Part shown: positions 1 to 7,123 of the stretch, piece after piece | Layout: each line of letters opens with the position of its first letter | Numbering within the stretch: position 1 is the first letter of the stretch | Assembly (NCBI GenBank): GCA_942492055.1 | Contig: CALODP010000009.1 | Coordinates: 1-13,527, forward strand | Origin: CALODP01 sp942492055 | Lineage (GTDB): Bacteria; Bacteroidota; Ignavibacteria; Ignavibacteriales; Melioribacteraceae | Direction of reading: 5' to 3' | Length of the DNA: 13,527 nt | Position numbers and translations under genes: made by a program | Notes under the pieces: model-generated | Seen by the model: the letters and a program-made list of their open reading frames with translations, nothing else | The model's database searches: none | What the model was told of the DNA's origin: nothing

Positions 1-2
1 AA

Positions 3-518
3 TCTATGCTGGTCGCAAGTGACATCGCTCGCCCGGAAGTGATTACCGTTAGCGCCGATGATGATCTCGATTATGTTCTGAAACTTTTCGGAAGCAGAAA
101 TCTGGATCAGCTTCCGGTACATGAACCGGAAAACACAAAGGAAATTATCGGAACAATCAGAAGACAGGATGTTATTACTTCTTACAATCGCGAAAGTCTC
201 CGATATAACATTACCGACGGACTTGCCAAAGAGCTCAAATCGATTGAGAAAACTTCCACTTCGAAAGTGGCTGCAGGCTACTCGATTGTTGAGAAAATAG
301 CTCCCGATTCTTTTGTCGGAAAAACTTTGGTCGAATTGAAAATACGCAATAAACTCGGGCTGGAAGTATTGATGATAAAACAAACTCAAAACTTCCTAAA
401 CGAAGACTCCAAGGATAATATCATTATCCCCGATCCGAAATACAAAATTCAAACGGATGACACTCTCGTTTTCTTCGGGGCCGATGAGAAAATAGAACAA
501 TTGAAAGGAATAAGCTGA
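3..518 (+). CDS. ClC-type chloride channel, C-terminal CBS/TrkA-C regulatory tail (5' partial)
   Basis: The frame is open from the first bases of the window, so the gene starts upstream; the ATG at 6 is probably an internal Met. The visible 171 residues are cytoplasmic. First comes the second half of a CBS pair (about residues 5-60, with 'DQLPVHEPENTKEIIGTIRR' followed by DVI). A TrkA-C (RCK C-terminal) domain follows at about 85-170, with 'IVEKIAPDSFVGKTLVELKI' and the closing 'DDTLVFFGADEKIEQL'. In bacterial ClC chloride channels/antiporters this order (channel, CBS pair, sometimes TrkA-C) forms a ligand-sensing tail: CBS usually binds adenine nucleotides and TrkA-C small ligands. The membrane part is outside the window. 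A CBS/TrkA-C tail on another transporter cannot be excluded, but the sequence resembles ClC tails most. The stop codon lies inside the stem of the intrinsic terminator. Confidence 0.75.
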   Translation, partial: SMLVASDIARPEVITVSADDDLDYVLKLFGSRNLDQLPVHEPENTKEIIGTIRRQDVITSYNRESLRYNITDGLAKELKSIEKTSTSKVAAGYSIVEKIAPDSFVGKTLVELKIRNKLGLEVLMIKQTQNFLNEDSKDNIIIPDPKYKIQTDDTLVFFGADEKIEQLKGIS

Positions 519-540
519 TCGTAATCGATCGGCTTTTCTT
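513..540 (+). terminator. Intrinsic terminator of the channel gene
   Basis: A 9-bp stem with one T-G wobble (AGCTGATCG/CGATCGGCT) encloses a TAAT loop at 513-534 and is followed by a T-rich tract (TTTTCTTCT). The stem begins inside the last codons of the channel gene and includes its stop codon, so the gene and its terminator overlap. Confidence 0.85.
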
Positions 541-634
541 CTCCCCTTTATAACACCAAGTACAATAAACATGTAATGTAGTGTGCTCTATGCTTTCTAA
601 TCCCAATAAGTAGCATGCTTACTGTCTGTGTGAT

Positions 635-662
635 CCGGCCTTTGCCGGGAGCGGAGTCGAAG
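635..662. repeat. GC-rich hairpin plus GAGCGGAGTCGAAG tract (possible dispersed-repeat fragment)
   Basis: CCGGC/GCCGG (635-639, 644-648) forms a short hairpin with a 4-nt loop. It runs directly into GGGAGCGGAGTCGAAG (647-662). The stretch is clearly GC-richer than the surrounding intergenic DNA. From memory, 'GAGCG(G/A)AGTCGAAG' is a recurrent intergenic motif in Bacteroidota/Chlorobi genomes; only one copy is in this window, so repeat status is inferred. It could also be part of a terminator for the leftward gene at 767-1423, but no T tract follows. The rest of 541-766 shows nothing recognisable. Confidence 0.35.
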
Positions 663-766
663 TAAGCTTAAAGCTATCTAAAATCGCTCTAATTCTTCCC
701 TTAGATTTCTTAATTAACTGGTTTCCTATTCTACTAAATTGAAAACATTGTTCCTTAAATAACCAA

Positions 767-1423
767 TTACGCCTTCTCCCTAATCCCCAATTTCTCTACC
801 CACTGCGGATGTTCACCAACAGTAAGTTTAGCCAGTGTTATATACTCACGCATCCATTCTCTGAGAGCCTTAAACGCCTTCTTTTTCACATTTGCCGCCT
901 CTTCTGCCTCACCGAACTTTTTCTCCTGAAGATATTTCAAGTTCTCAACATCTTCGAACATTCTCAACCCGGCATTTAATTCCTCTGTACCGATTCCAAT
1001 CCCGCTCAGCTTTGCGACAACCTCATCAATCTCGAGACCGTTTTTGTAGAAACTCTTCCCCTCGATGTTCCATGACGCGTAATCCCTCTTTCTCTTTCCG
1101 TTCAAAGCGAGCTTTTGCCATTCCCCTTTATCATCCGGCAAAACCACGCGCGCCATCTTAAGATGCTTCATATATTTCCTATTGGCTTCCTCCCGCGCCT
1201 CCTTGAAGCTTTCGGTTGCCCGCACCTTTTCCCCCATCGCACGACTATATCGGAAATCGGCCTCCTCGGCTTCACTGATCAGACGCAGACCTTCGGCGAA
1301 CTTCTCGGAATCATACCCGACTCCGGCCATAATTAAGGCAATCTCCGGAACATCTTTCCCGTTATTTATTGCTACCTTTGCTTTCCCTATCAGCTCGCTA
1401 TTTGACTTTACGGAAAATTTCAT
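767..1423 (-). CDS. Hypothetical protein with internal duplication (two ~80-aa helical units)
   Basis: This is a 218-aa, highly charged (K/E-rich), apparently all-helical soluble protein with no signal peptide or membrane segment. It consists of two related units. Unit 1 spans residues ~26-108, from 'EIALIMAGVGYDSEKFAEGL' to EWQKLAL. Unit 2 spans ~132-214, from 'EVVAKLSGIGIGTEELNAGL' to QWVEKLGI. They align at the same places: xxGxGxxxEKLxAGL, then an E/A-rich helix, then a Trp (W102/W208) before a Leu-rich end. They are joined by a linker with a Trp/Tyr cluster (RDYASWNIEGKSFYKNGL). I recall similar two-unit hypothetical proteins in Bacteroidota but know no function. The start was chosen at the ATG at 1421-1423 because AAGGGGGAA lies just upstream. 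The frame stays open 50 codons further up to 1573, but most of that extension lies inside the 21-bp repeat array and has no ribosome binding site. Confidence 0.75.
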   Translation of the reverse strand: MKFSVKSNSELIGKAKVAINNGKDVPEIALIMAGVGYDSEKFAEGLRLISEAEEADFRYSRAMGEKVRATESFKEAREEANRKYMKHLKMARVVLPDDKGEWQKLALNGKRKRDYASWNIEGKSFYKNGLEIDEVVAKLSGIGIGTEELNAGLRMFEDVENLKYLQEKKFGEAEEAANVKKKAFKALREWMREYITLAKLTVGEHPQWVEKLGIREKA

Positions 1424-1435
1424 CACTTCCCCCTT
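1424..1435 (-). promoter_or_regulatory. Ribosome binding site fixing the start of the 218-aa gene
   Basis: On the minus strand AAGGGGGAAGTG runs directly into ATG. This purine-rich tract is the only convincing Shine-Dalgarno near any in-frame start, and it argues against the longer 268-codon frame. A TTGTCA-17-TTATCC arrangement further upstream is too weak to call a promoter. Confidence 0.6.
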
Positions 1436-1490
1436 AACGGATAATGTTATAATCAGAAGACTGACAACCTCGATTAAATCTCCAATCCCC

Positions 1491-1868
1491 TCAGTTTCAA
1501 CACAGAGTAAAGGAAAATGATTCCCCTGTAAACGAGTTTTCATATCAAGTAAAGAGAATTCTATATCATGCAAAGAATTTTCGGGGTGAAGGAATAAGAT
1601 TTTTCCAAAAAGTAAATAGAATTATCAATGAAGTAAATGAATTTGGCATTGGAGTAAATGGAATTCCGGATAGAGTAACGTTACTTTATACTCATTTTGC
1701 TTTACATCATAGAGAATTTCTGTTACTCTATGCTCAATCTCTGTTACTTTATAGAGAATTTTTTTTACTCTAAGGAGAATCTCTGTTACTTTATACTAAA
1801 ATTAGCTTACTCTATAGAGAAATCGGGTTACTTTATACTCATCTTTGTTTACATGAAAGAGAAATTGG
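1491..1868. repeat. Mirror-symmetric array of eighteen 21-bp units (9 inverted + 9 direct)
   Basis: TTAC starts every 21 bp on the + strand at 1681, 1702, 1723, 1744, 1765, 1786, 1807, 1828 and 1849. Its reverse complement GTAA starts every 21 bp at 1507, 1528, 1549, 1612, 1633, 1654 and 1675, with the degenerate forms GCAA at 1570 and GGAA at 1591 on the same register. The two halves meet at the perfect palindrome GTAACGTTAC (1675-1684), giving exactly nine units each way with no spacers or indels. The unit core is about TTACTYTATAGAGAA, and R7 contains a perfect palindrome CTCTATAGAG (1810-1819). The right arm is better conserved than the left. The array fills most of the 572-bp gap 1424-1995; the rest of that gap holds a ribosome binding site at one end and a promoter at the other. 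Function is unknown. Possibilities are a protein-binding array (21 bp is about two helical turns), a structured RNA or cruciform, or decayed coding repeats. Confidence 0.9.
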
Positions 1869-1916
1869 TGTGGGGAAGGTATTTTTCCTCGATGAAATAA
1901 TGATATCATCAAAGAT

Positions 1917-1947
1917 TTTGTTTTCCTCTTTTATTCTCCTATATTCG
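1917..1947 (+). promoter_or_regulatory. Bacteroidota-type promoter for the small membrane protein gene
   Basis: TTTG at 1917-1920 is separated by exactly 19 bp from TATATTCG at 1940-1947. This matches the Bacteroidota consensus (-33 TTTG/TTG, about 19 bp, -7 TAnnTTTG) with one mismatch in the -7 box. It would start transcription near 1953-1955 and give a leader of about 42 nt containing AAGGAGAGGAG. Confidence 0.5.
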
Positions 1948-1995
1948 GTTTAAGTCTTTTGAAACTACCCCAAGGAGAGGAGAAAGAGGATTTCA

Positions 1996-2169
1996 ATGGA
2001 TCTCTATACAATTATTTTCTTAATCTTTTTTGTTCTTGTATTCGCGATAATTATCGGGGTGCTTTTTGTTATAATGTGGCTCGATAAGAAAATTGACAAG
2101 AGGGAAAGAATGGGGCAATCGGCATATCGAATCAAAAAGAGACCCGATAAAGAGGATCGCCCCGAATAA
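1996..2169 (+). CDS. Small single-pass membrane protein, 57 aa, unknown function
   Basis: ATG at 1996 opens a 57-codon frame (TAA at 2167-2169). It starts MDLYTIIFLIFF and has one hydrophobic segment at residues ~4-28, ending in MWLD. A basic/charged cytoplasmic tail follows (KKIDKRERMGQSAYRIKKRP, then DKEDRPE). The positively charged tail after the helix predicts an N-out/C-in orientation. Support for a real gene comes from the purine-rich leader (AAGGAGAGGAGAAAGAGG at 1971-1988), a TTTG-N19-TATATTCG promoter, and a sensible membrane-helix-plus-charged-tail composition. Its stop codon abuts the hutH stop codon on the other strand (convergent, zero-base gap), so 3' ends of the two transcripts should overlap. 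No family was recognised. Confidence 0.65.
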   Translation: MDLYTIIFLIFFVLVFAIIIGVLFVIMWLDKKIDKRERMGQSAYRIKKRPDKEDRPE

Positions 2170-3732
2170 TTATTTCAATTTCACAACTTCTTCTACTGCT
2201 TTTAACAATTCAGGTTCTTCAACCATTTTGATTACTTTTTCCATTTCGATGTGAAGAACTCTGTCTTTTTCGATCGGCGCCACTTCCTTACGAACTTCAT
2301 CGTAGGCTATTTGTGTACCTACTCCACAGCTAAGAGGTTTCAGAAATTCAATTCCCTGACAAGCCGTAAGAATTTCAATGGCGATTACTTTTTGTACGTT
2401 CTTCAATACATCAAAACAGGTTCTGGCGGAAATCGATCCCATCGAATTATGATCTTCCTGATTAGCGGAAGTAGGAATCGAATCTACAGCAGCGGGATGC
2501 GCCAATACTTTATTTTCCGATACGAGACTTGCAGCGGTGTATTGGGAAATCATCAATCCCGAATTGAGCCCTCCCTCCTTAGTAAGGAATCTCGGAAGCT
2601 CACTCAACGATCCGTTAACCAATCGCTCAATTCTTCTTTCGGAAATGTTTGCTAATTCGGACAAGGCAATTTTCATAAAATCCATAGCAAGCGCCATCGG
2701 TTGTCCGTGGAAGTTTCCTCCCTCAAGATGATCTTCATCGTCGGGGAAAATCAACGGATTATCATTAACCGAGTTTAGCTCAATCGCCACTTTCGATACG
2801 ACATAATCAACAGCGTCGCGCGAAGCACCGTGTACTTGCGGAATGCATCTCATTGAGTAAGAATCCTGCACCCGTTTGTCATCCTTGAGATGTGATTTTC
2901 TGATTTCACTTTTCTTTATCAGCTTAAGCATGTTTTCCGCCGAAGCAAGTTGCCCGGGGAAAGGACGTAGTTTGTGTAATCTTTTATCGTAAGCTTTGTC
3001 GGTAGCTCTGAGAGCTTCGTGAGTTAACGCTGCTGATATATCGGCGTATTTCACAAGTCTCTTAGCGTGAACCGAAATGTAGGCCGCAAATGCGGTCATC
3101 ATCTGTGTTCCGTTGATGAGAGCAAGTCCTTCTTTGGCAGCAAGTTTAGCCGGAGTAAGTCCGAACTTGTTAAGTACTCCTTTTGCCACTGAAGCTTTCT
3201 TTGAGAATTCCTCTTCGTTAGTAACATCTTCCAGAACCTGAACTTTCCCTTTCCCGATCATAGCAAGCACAAGATGCGCCAACGGAGCCAGATCTCCCGA
3301 AGACCCGACCGAACCCTGACTAGGAATAACGGGAATAATATTGTTGTTGATCATTTCGATCAATAGATTCAGTGTTTCGAGACGTATACCGGAATGGCCT
3401 CTCGCAAGAGCGTTTACACGGAGAAGCATCATGATTTTAACGATAAAGGGAGGGAGTGGTTTTCCAACACCAACCGAATGGCTTACAATCAGATTTTCCT
3501 GAAGCTGTTCGAGTTGATCGTTGGAAATTTTAACATTGGCAAACTCGCCGAAGCCGGTAGTAACACCGTAGATAACTTCGTCGGTTTCAACCCATTTATC
3601 AATTTGTTGTCTTGCTTTTACTACATTTTTTTTCGCCTCCTCGGAAAGTTGAACCTCTGTTTTTTCGTACAGAAAGTTTTCAACTTTCTCGAGAGTTAAA
3701 GATTGGCCGTCAATAACCAGAATGTTTTTCAT
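2170..3732 (-). CDS. hutH: Histidine ammonia-lyase (HAL/PAL/TAL family), SSG cofactor site
   Basis: The predicted reaction is non-oxidative deamination of L-histidine to trans-urocanate in the cytoplasm, the first step of the Hut pathway. The product has 520 residues, a normal HAL length. Landmarks are VIYGVTTGFG (catalytic Tyr55), NLIVSHSVGVG (His85 at the Ser-His position typical of HALs rather than TAL/PAL), GSVGSSGDLAPLAH (140-153), YSMRC (292-296), NDNPL (323-327), NFHGQP (340-345) and NQEDHNSMG (424-432, Glu426 as in HALs). The MIO prosthetic group normally forms from Ala-Ser-Gly; here the tripeptide is Ser144-Ser145-Gly146. The catalytic Ser is kept, and variants at the first position are known in the superfamily (for example Thr-Ser-Gly in PaPAM), so activity is likely. 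Specificity for histidine is inferred from His85 and Glu426; another aromatic substrate is less likely. The start overlaps the end of hflX by 23 bp, implying translational coupling; AAAGAG precedes the ATG. No hutU, hutI or hutG gene is in the window. Confidence 0.92.
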   Translation of the reverse strand: MKNILVIDGQSLTLEKVENFLYEKTEVQLSEEAKKNVVKARQQIDKWVETDEVIYGVTTGFGEFANVKISNDQLEQLQENLIVSHSVGVGKPLPPFIVKIMMLLRVNALARGHSGIRLETLNLLIEMINNNIIPVIPSQGSVGSSGDLAPLAHLVLAMIGKGKVQVLEDVTNEEEFSKKASVAKGVLNKFGLTPAKLAAKEGLALINGTQMMTAFAAYISVHAKRLVKYADISAALTHEALRATDKAYDKRLHKLRPFPGQLASAENMLKLIKKSEIRKSHLKDDKRVQDSYSMRCIPQVHGASRDAVDYVVSKVAIELNSVNDNPLIFPDDEDHLEGGNFHGQPMALAMDFMKIALSELANISERRIERLVNGSLSELPRFLTKEGGLNSGLMISQYTAASLVSENKVLAHPAAVDSIPTSANQEDHNSMGSISARTCFDVLKNVQKVIAIEILTACQGIEFLKPLSCGVGTQIAYDEVRKEVAPIEKDRVLHIEMEKVIKMVEEPELLKAVEEVVKLK

Positions 3733-4987
3733 TGATAATACTCTTTATTTTATTAGCAATTGCTGAGTCTGCTCTGTAAGTAATGTTTACATATTCATCA
3801 TCGTAATCCATCTCTAGAACTTCTGCCATCGCGTGTATCTGAGCAACCAATTTCGATTCACTAACGTGTAATTTAATAAATTGTTCTTTAAAACTATCCT
3901 CGTAGACTTCGAGAAATTTGTCTTTCAGCTTGCCGATATTAAATCCGCGTTGCGCTGAAATTACAATACTGTTTTCAAAGTTGTTGAGAACATAATCAAT
4001 TTTATCCTTATCTTCCAATGCGTCTACTTTGTTGAAGACTTTTATTTGCTGTTTTTTATCGCACCCCATTCCTGCCAATGTATCATCCACCACACGGATA
4101 TGATCTTCGAAGAAAGGATGCGTCACATCAATAATGTGTAATATAAGATCGGCCTCCCGAACAACATTCAGAGTGGTTTTGAAAGATTCCACCAAGTGAT
4201 GAGGGAGCTTTCTGATGAATCCTACCGTATCACTTATAAGGATTTCTTTGTTCTTTTCGATATTAAATGATCTGGTAGTAGAATCGAGAGTGGCGAATAA
4301 TTTGTTTTCCGCCAGAACGCCCGCTTCTGTTAATAGATTAATCAAAGTTGACTTACCCGCGTTTGTGTATCCGACCAAAGAAGCATTGATCATTCTTTTG
4401 CGCTTTTGACTCTTTGTATGATTCTGCGATTCTATTTTATCCAATCGTTCCCGAAGTTTGGCGATTCTGGTACGGATAATTCTTCGGTCGGTTTCTATCT
4501 GTGTTTCACCGGGGCCTTTTGTTCCGATACCACCATACTGTTTGGAAAGGTGAGTCCAGGCTCTTGTCAATCGCGGAAGCATATACTGTAGCTGTGCCAA
4601 TTCCACTTGAGTTTTTGCTTGTTTGGTTTTCGCGTGAGAAGCGAAAATATCCAGAATAAGTCCGCTTCTGTCGAGAATTTTTTTATCTATTAACCGCTCG
4701 AGGTTTCTTACCTGAGTAGGAGTAAGATCATCGTCAATAATAACAAGGGTTGCGTCGTTTAACTTTACGAGCTCGGCAATCTCTTCCGCTTTCCCTTTAC
4801 CAATGTAATAAGTTTTATCCGGTTTAACTCTGTCTTGAATTACTTTCAGAACGGTCTCCGCGCCGGCAGTGGAAGCCAACTTTTCCAATTCGTCCAAATA
4901 CTCTTCCACCAATTCTTTGGAGACATCATTTGTTCTAACCGCAACCAGAACAGCTTTTTCCATAACAGTCTTAGGCAGATCTATCAT
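3710..4987 (-). CDS. hflX: Ribosome-associated GTPase HflX
   Basis: HflX is a TRAFAC-class GTPase that binds the 50S subunit and splits or rescues stalled ribosomes, notably under heat stress. The 425 residues follow the family order. The N-terminal nucleotide-binding-like domain (~1-130) contains 'KTYYIGKGKAEEI' and 'DDDLTPTQVRNLE'. A basic helical linker carries YGGIGTKGPGETQIETDRR (151-169) and a coiled coil. The G domain has G1 GYTNAGKS (206-213), G2 in LDSTTRS, G3 DTVGF (253-257), G4 NKVD (319-322) and G5 SAQ (344-346). A C-terminal domain of ~70 residues follows. All nucleotide-binding motifs are intact. The start at 4985-4987 has GAGAAAGA upstream; an alternative Met lies eight codons in. 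It is 15 bp downstream of the VWA gene and overlaps hutH, so it is the third gene of a probable four-gene operon. Confidence 0.95.
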   Translation of the reverse strand: MIDLPKTVMEKAVLVAVRTNDVSKELVEEYLDELEKLASTAGAETVLKVIQDRVKPDKTYYIGKGKAEEIAELVKLNDATLVIIDDDLTPTQVRNLERLIDKKILDRSGLILDIFASHAKTKQAKTQVELAQLQYMLPRLTRAWTHLSKQYGGIGTKGPGETQIETDRRIIRTRIAKLRERLDKIESQNHTKSQKRKRMINASLVGYTNAGKSTLINLLTEAGVLAENKLFATLDSTTRSFNIEKNKEILISDTVGFIRKLPHHLVESFKTTLNVVREADLILHIIDVTHPFFEDHIRVVDDTLAGMGCDKKQQIKVFNKVDALEDKDKIDYVLNNFENSIVISAQRGFNIGKLKDKFLEVYEDSFKEQFIKLHVSESKLVAQIHAMAEVLEMDYDDEYVNITYRADSAIANKIKSIINEKHSGY

Positions 4988-5002
4988 CTATTCTTTCTCA
5001 AA

Positions 5003-7105
5003 TTAGTTATCAATATTAATCAAATCTTTTTTCGAGCTTCGCGCCACGATCATCTCAATAATCGCAATCACAAAAGCAAGCATAATAAAAATTTTCCATA
5101 GTTCCGTTCCGAATCTTGCCTGAACTATTTTCTCGGAAAAATTTTCATTGGCATCAAGCTTAATAATCTTTCCGTCAAATCCGGCTTCGGCAAATATTTC
5201 TTCCGCTTCGTCGGGAGCGATTTTTTCTGTTCTCGATTCTTTCGGATCAATGTTAACCGCGAAATGCTCAATCAGTTCTCCGTCCGAATAGAATTTATAT
5301 ATTCCCGGAATTTCAGTTGAGCTGTAATTCAGGTAATTCCCTTTTCTCTTACTGACATTTATTATTTCCCGGCTATCATCCGGTCTAACCGCTTCAATCT
5401 TCGGTAGAGAAAGCTTTCCCACATTAAGGGGGAAATTCTCTTTCACGATTAAAGAGCTGCCGATCGCTCCTTCGGAAACCATGTAAAACAAAGAACGAAC
5501 CACGATAGGAGCGAAAATTCCTTTTAATGGAAAATTGCTCCATTCAAGTGTAGGAGCAATCGCAAAAATAAGAGACTTTCCTTTGTTCCCTGTTTTTATC
5601 TCGCTTAACAAAGGCGTATTATCTTCCAGTTCTATTAGTACTCTCTGTTCTGATGATTCCTTTAGCTTGAAATAATTTATTATTTCCGGTGAATCGATTT
5701 TCAAATCGCGCATATCTTTGAACAACTGAGTAAAAAGAGGATGCTCCTTATTTATTTGCTTAAAAAGAATTCCGTTTCCGGAAGGGGCTTTTCCGTTTAT
5801 TTCCCCAACTCCCAGAGTTTTAATGTAGTTACTATACTTCGTCTCGTTCGTCTCGGAAATCGAACTCCCCGGAAAGAGAATAATATTCCCTCCGTCATTC
5901 AGATATTTTTTTATTCTATCACTGCTTCCGACTTCTGGAGCTCCAACGGAGATTATCAAATCGTAATCACCCATATTAAGTGATGACAATTCGGAGAAAT
6001 CTCTTTTGGTAACCCGAATATTACCATCGCCGGCCTGATTCAGAGCAAGATTTACAAATATCAGATCTTCTTTTTTCTCGGACAGTTCAAGTATCGCGAT
6101 TTTTTCGGGGACAGATAAGCTTAAATATCTTTTGTTGTCAAACTCCAGATCATCCGATTCGAGCTCAACCATTGCGCTGATGTGTCCTGTAGTTTTCAAA
6201 ACAGAATTAAACTTAATTTCTTCACTTTCCCCCGGGTTGAGAGAAACACTTTTTTGAGAAATTCTGATTCCATTCATATATAGAGAAGCTACGGAATTGT
6301 TGACAGGTAGATCGGAATAGTTCGAGACTACGGCGGAGAAGTTAATTTCTTTCCCCGATTCCAAAATTTGATTTTCAAGTTTGAAATCGTATACTCCGAG
6401 ATTGGCAATTTCCTTTTCCCCGAAATTCATGAAGTATATTTTCACATCTTCATCAAGCTTGATGTCGTTAAACAGGGAAGCTATTTCCTCACGATTAAAT
6501 CCCTCCTCAGTAAAATCGGAAAAGATAAAAAGTTCTTTGTTAATATTCTTCGACTCCCTCAGAATATTCAATCCTTTCTCAAAAGGTTCGGAAATACTAT
6601 TATGAACCGCCGATAATTCCAGATCATTTATTCTTTTGGAAATAGTTTCGATATTATTTCCGGGAATATCCTCATTCTGCTCGGAAGCCATCGGCACAAG
6701 AAACAGTTGATCCCCTTCCTCAAATTCGTTTAATATTTCTCCGGCAATAGCTTTCGCGTTGTTAAAGAGAGAACCGTTTTCTCCCAATGCCGACATGCTC
6801 AATGAATTATCGAATAAAAACAGGGCTGATGTTTTGGCGGATGAGTTTATTCCTTCCAGCCGAGTAGATCGCAAGGTAGGTCTTGAAAAAGCAAATACAA
6901 TCAGTAAAATAATCAAGACCCGAAGAGCAAGCAACAGCCATTGCTTAAGCTTGACTCTTCGGATTTTAGTCTTTTGAATTTCTTTTAAGAAAGATAATGT
7001 ACTGAATTCAATCCGTTTTACTTTACGAAGATTAATAAGATGTATAATAACCGGTATCGAAGCAGCTAAAAGTCCGAACAACACCGACGGATTTAAGAAG
7101 ACCAT
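5003..7105 (-). CDS. BatA-like membrane protein with VWA domain
   Basis: This 700-aa protein opens with the N-terminal two-helix module of BatA/aerotolerance proteins. It has one helix at residues ~5-25, a basic loop (IHLINLRKVKRIEFSTLSFL) and a second helix at ~57-75 ending FAFSRP. A von Willebrand factor A domain follows at ~90-240; its metal-site motif is D99-N-S-L-S103 (DNSLSM) and IFSDFTEEG at 194-202 supplies a further acidic strand end. The middle has beta-rich stretches and then a glutamine-amidotransferase-like region ('YDLIISVGAPEVG', then KKYLNDGGNIILFPGS). A last membrane helix lies at ~671-687 before a short basic tail. Most of the chain should therefore be periplasmic. Related proteins accompany MoxR ATPases in Bacteroidota, but none is visible here and the precise role is unknown. 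GGAAAG lies 7 nt before the ATG. The spoIID-like gene ends 18 bp upstream. Confidence 0.88.
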   Translation of the reverse strand: MVFLNPSVLFGLLAASIPVIIHLINLRKVKRIEFSTLSFLKEIQKTKIRRVKLKQWLLLALRVLIILLIVFAFSRPTLRSTRLEGINSSAKTSALFLFDNSLSMSALGENGSLFNNAKAIAGEILNEFEEGDQLFLVPMASEQNEDIPGNNIETISKRINDLELSAVHNSISEPFEKGLNILRESKNINKELFIFSDFTEEGFNREEIASLFNDIKLDEDVKIYFMNFGEKEIANLGVYDFKLENQILESGKEINFSAVVSNYSDLPVNNSVASLYMNGIRISQKSVSLNPGESEEIKFNSVLKTTGHISAMVELESDDLEFDNKRYLSLSVPEKIAILELSEKKEDLIFVNLALNQAGDGNIRVTKRDFSELSSLNMGDYDLIISVGAPEVGSSDRIKKYLNDGGNIILFPGSSISETNETKYSNYIKTLGVGEINGKAPSGNGILFKQINKEHPLFTQLFKDMRDLKIDSPEIINYFKLKESSEQRVLIELEDNTPLLSEIKTGNKGKSLIFAIAPTLEWSNFPLKGIFAPIVVRSLFYMVSEGAIGSSLIVKENFPLNVGKLSLPKIEAVRPDDSREIINVSKRKGNYLNYSSTEIPGIYKFYSDGELIEHFAVNIDPKESRTEKIAPDEAEEIFAEAGFDGKIIKLDANENFSEKIVQARFGTELWKIFIMLAFVIAIIEMIVARSSKKDLINIDN

Positions 7106-7123
7106 AAATTATCTTTCCGTATT

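Noticed and set aside
1424..1573. 50-codon N-terminal extension of the 218-aa protein
   Set aside because: More than half of it is encoded by repeat units, it lacks a ribosome binding site, and a good one sits before the internal ATG at 1423.
1491..1868. CRISPR array
   Set aside because: Units are 21 bp head to tail with no unique spacers, the orientation inverts in the middle, and no cas gene is present.
1697..1900. 67-codon + strand frame starting with TTG
   Set aside because: It lies inside the repeat array, has no ribosome binding site, and its heptad pattern follows automatically from the 21-bp period.
2251..2655. 134-codon + strand frame opposite hutH
   Set aside because: It is the shadow of a well-conserved enzyme gene; its translation looks random.
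2170..3732. Complete histidine utilisation operon
   Set aside because: Only hutH is present; its operon neighbours are hflX, a VWA protein and a SpoIID-like gene.
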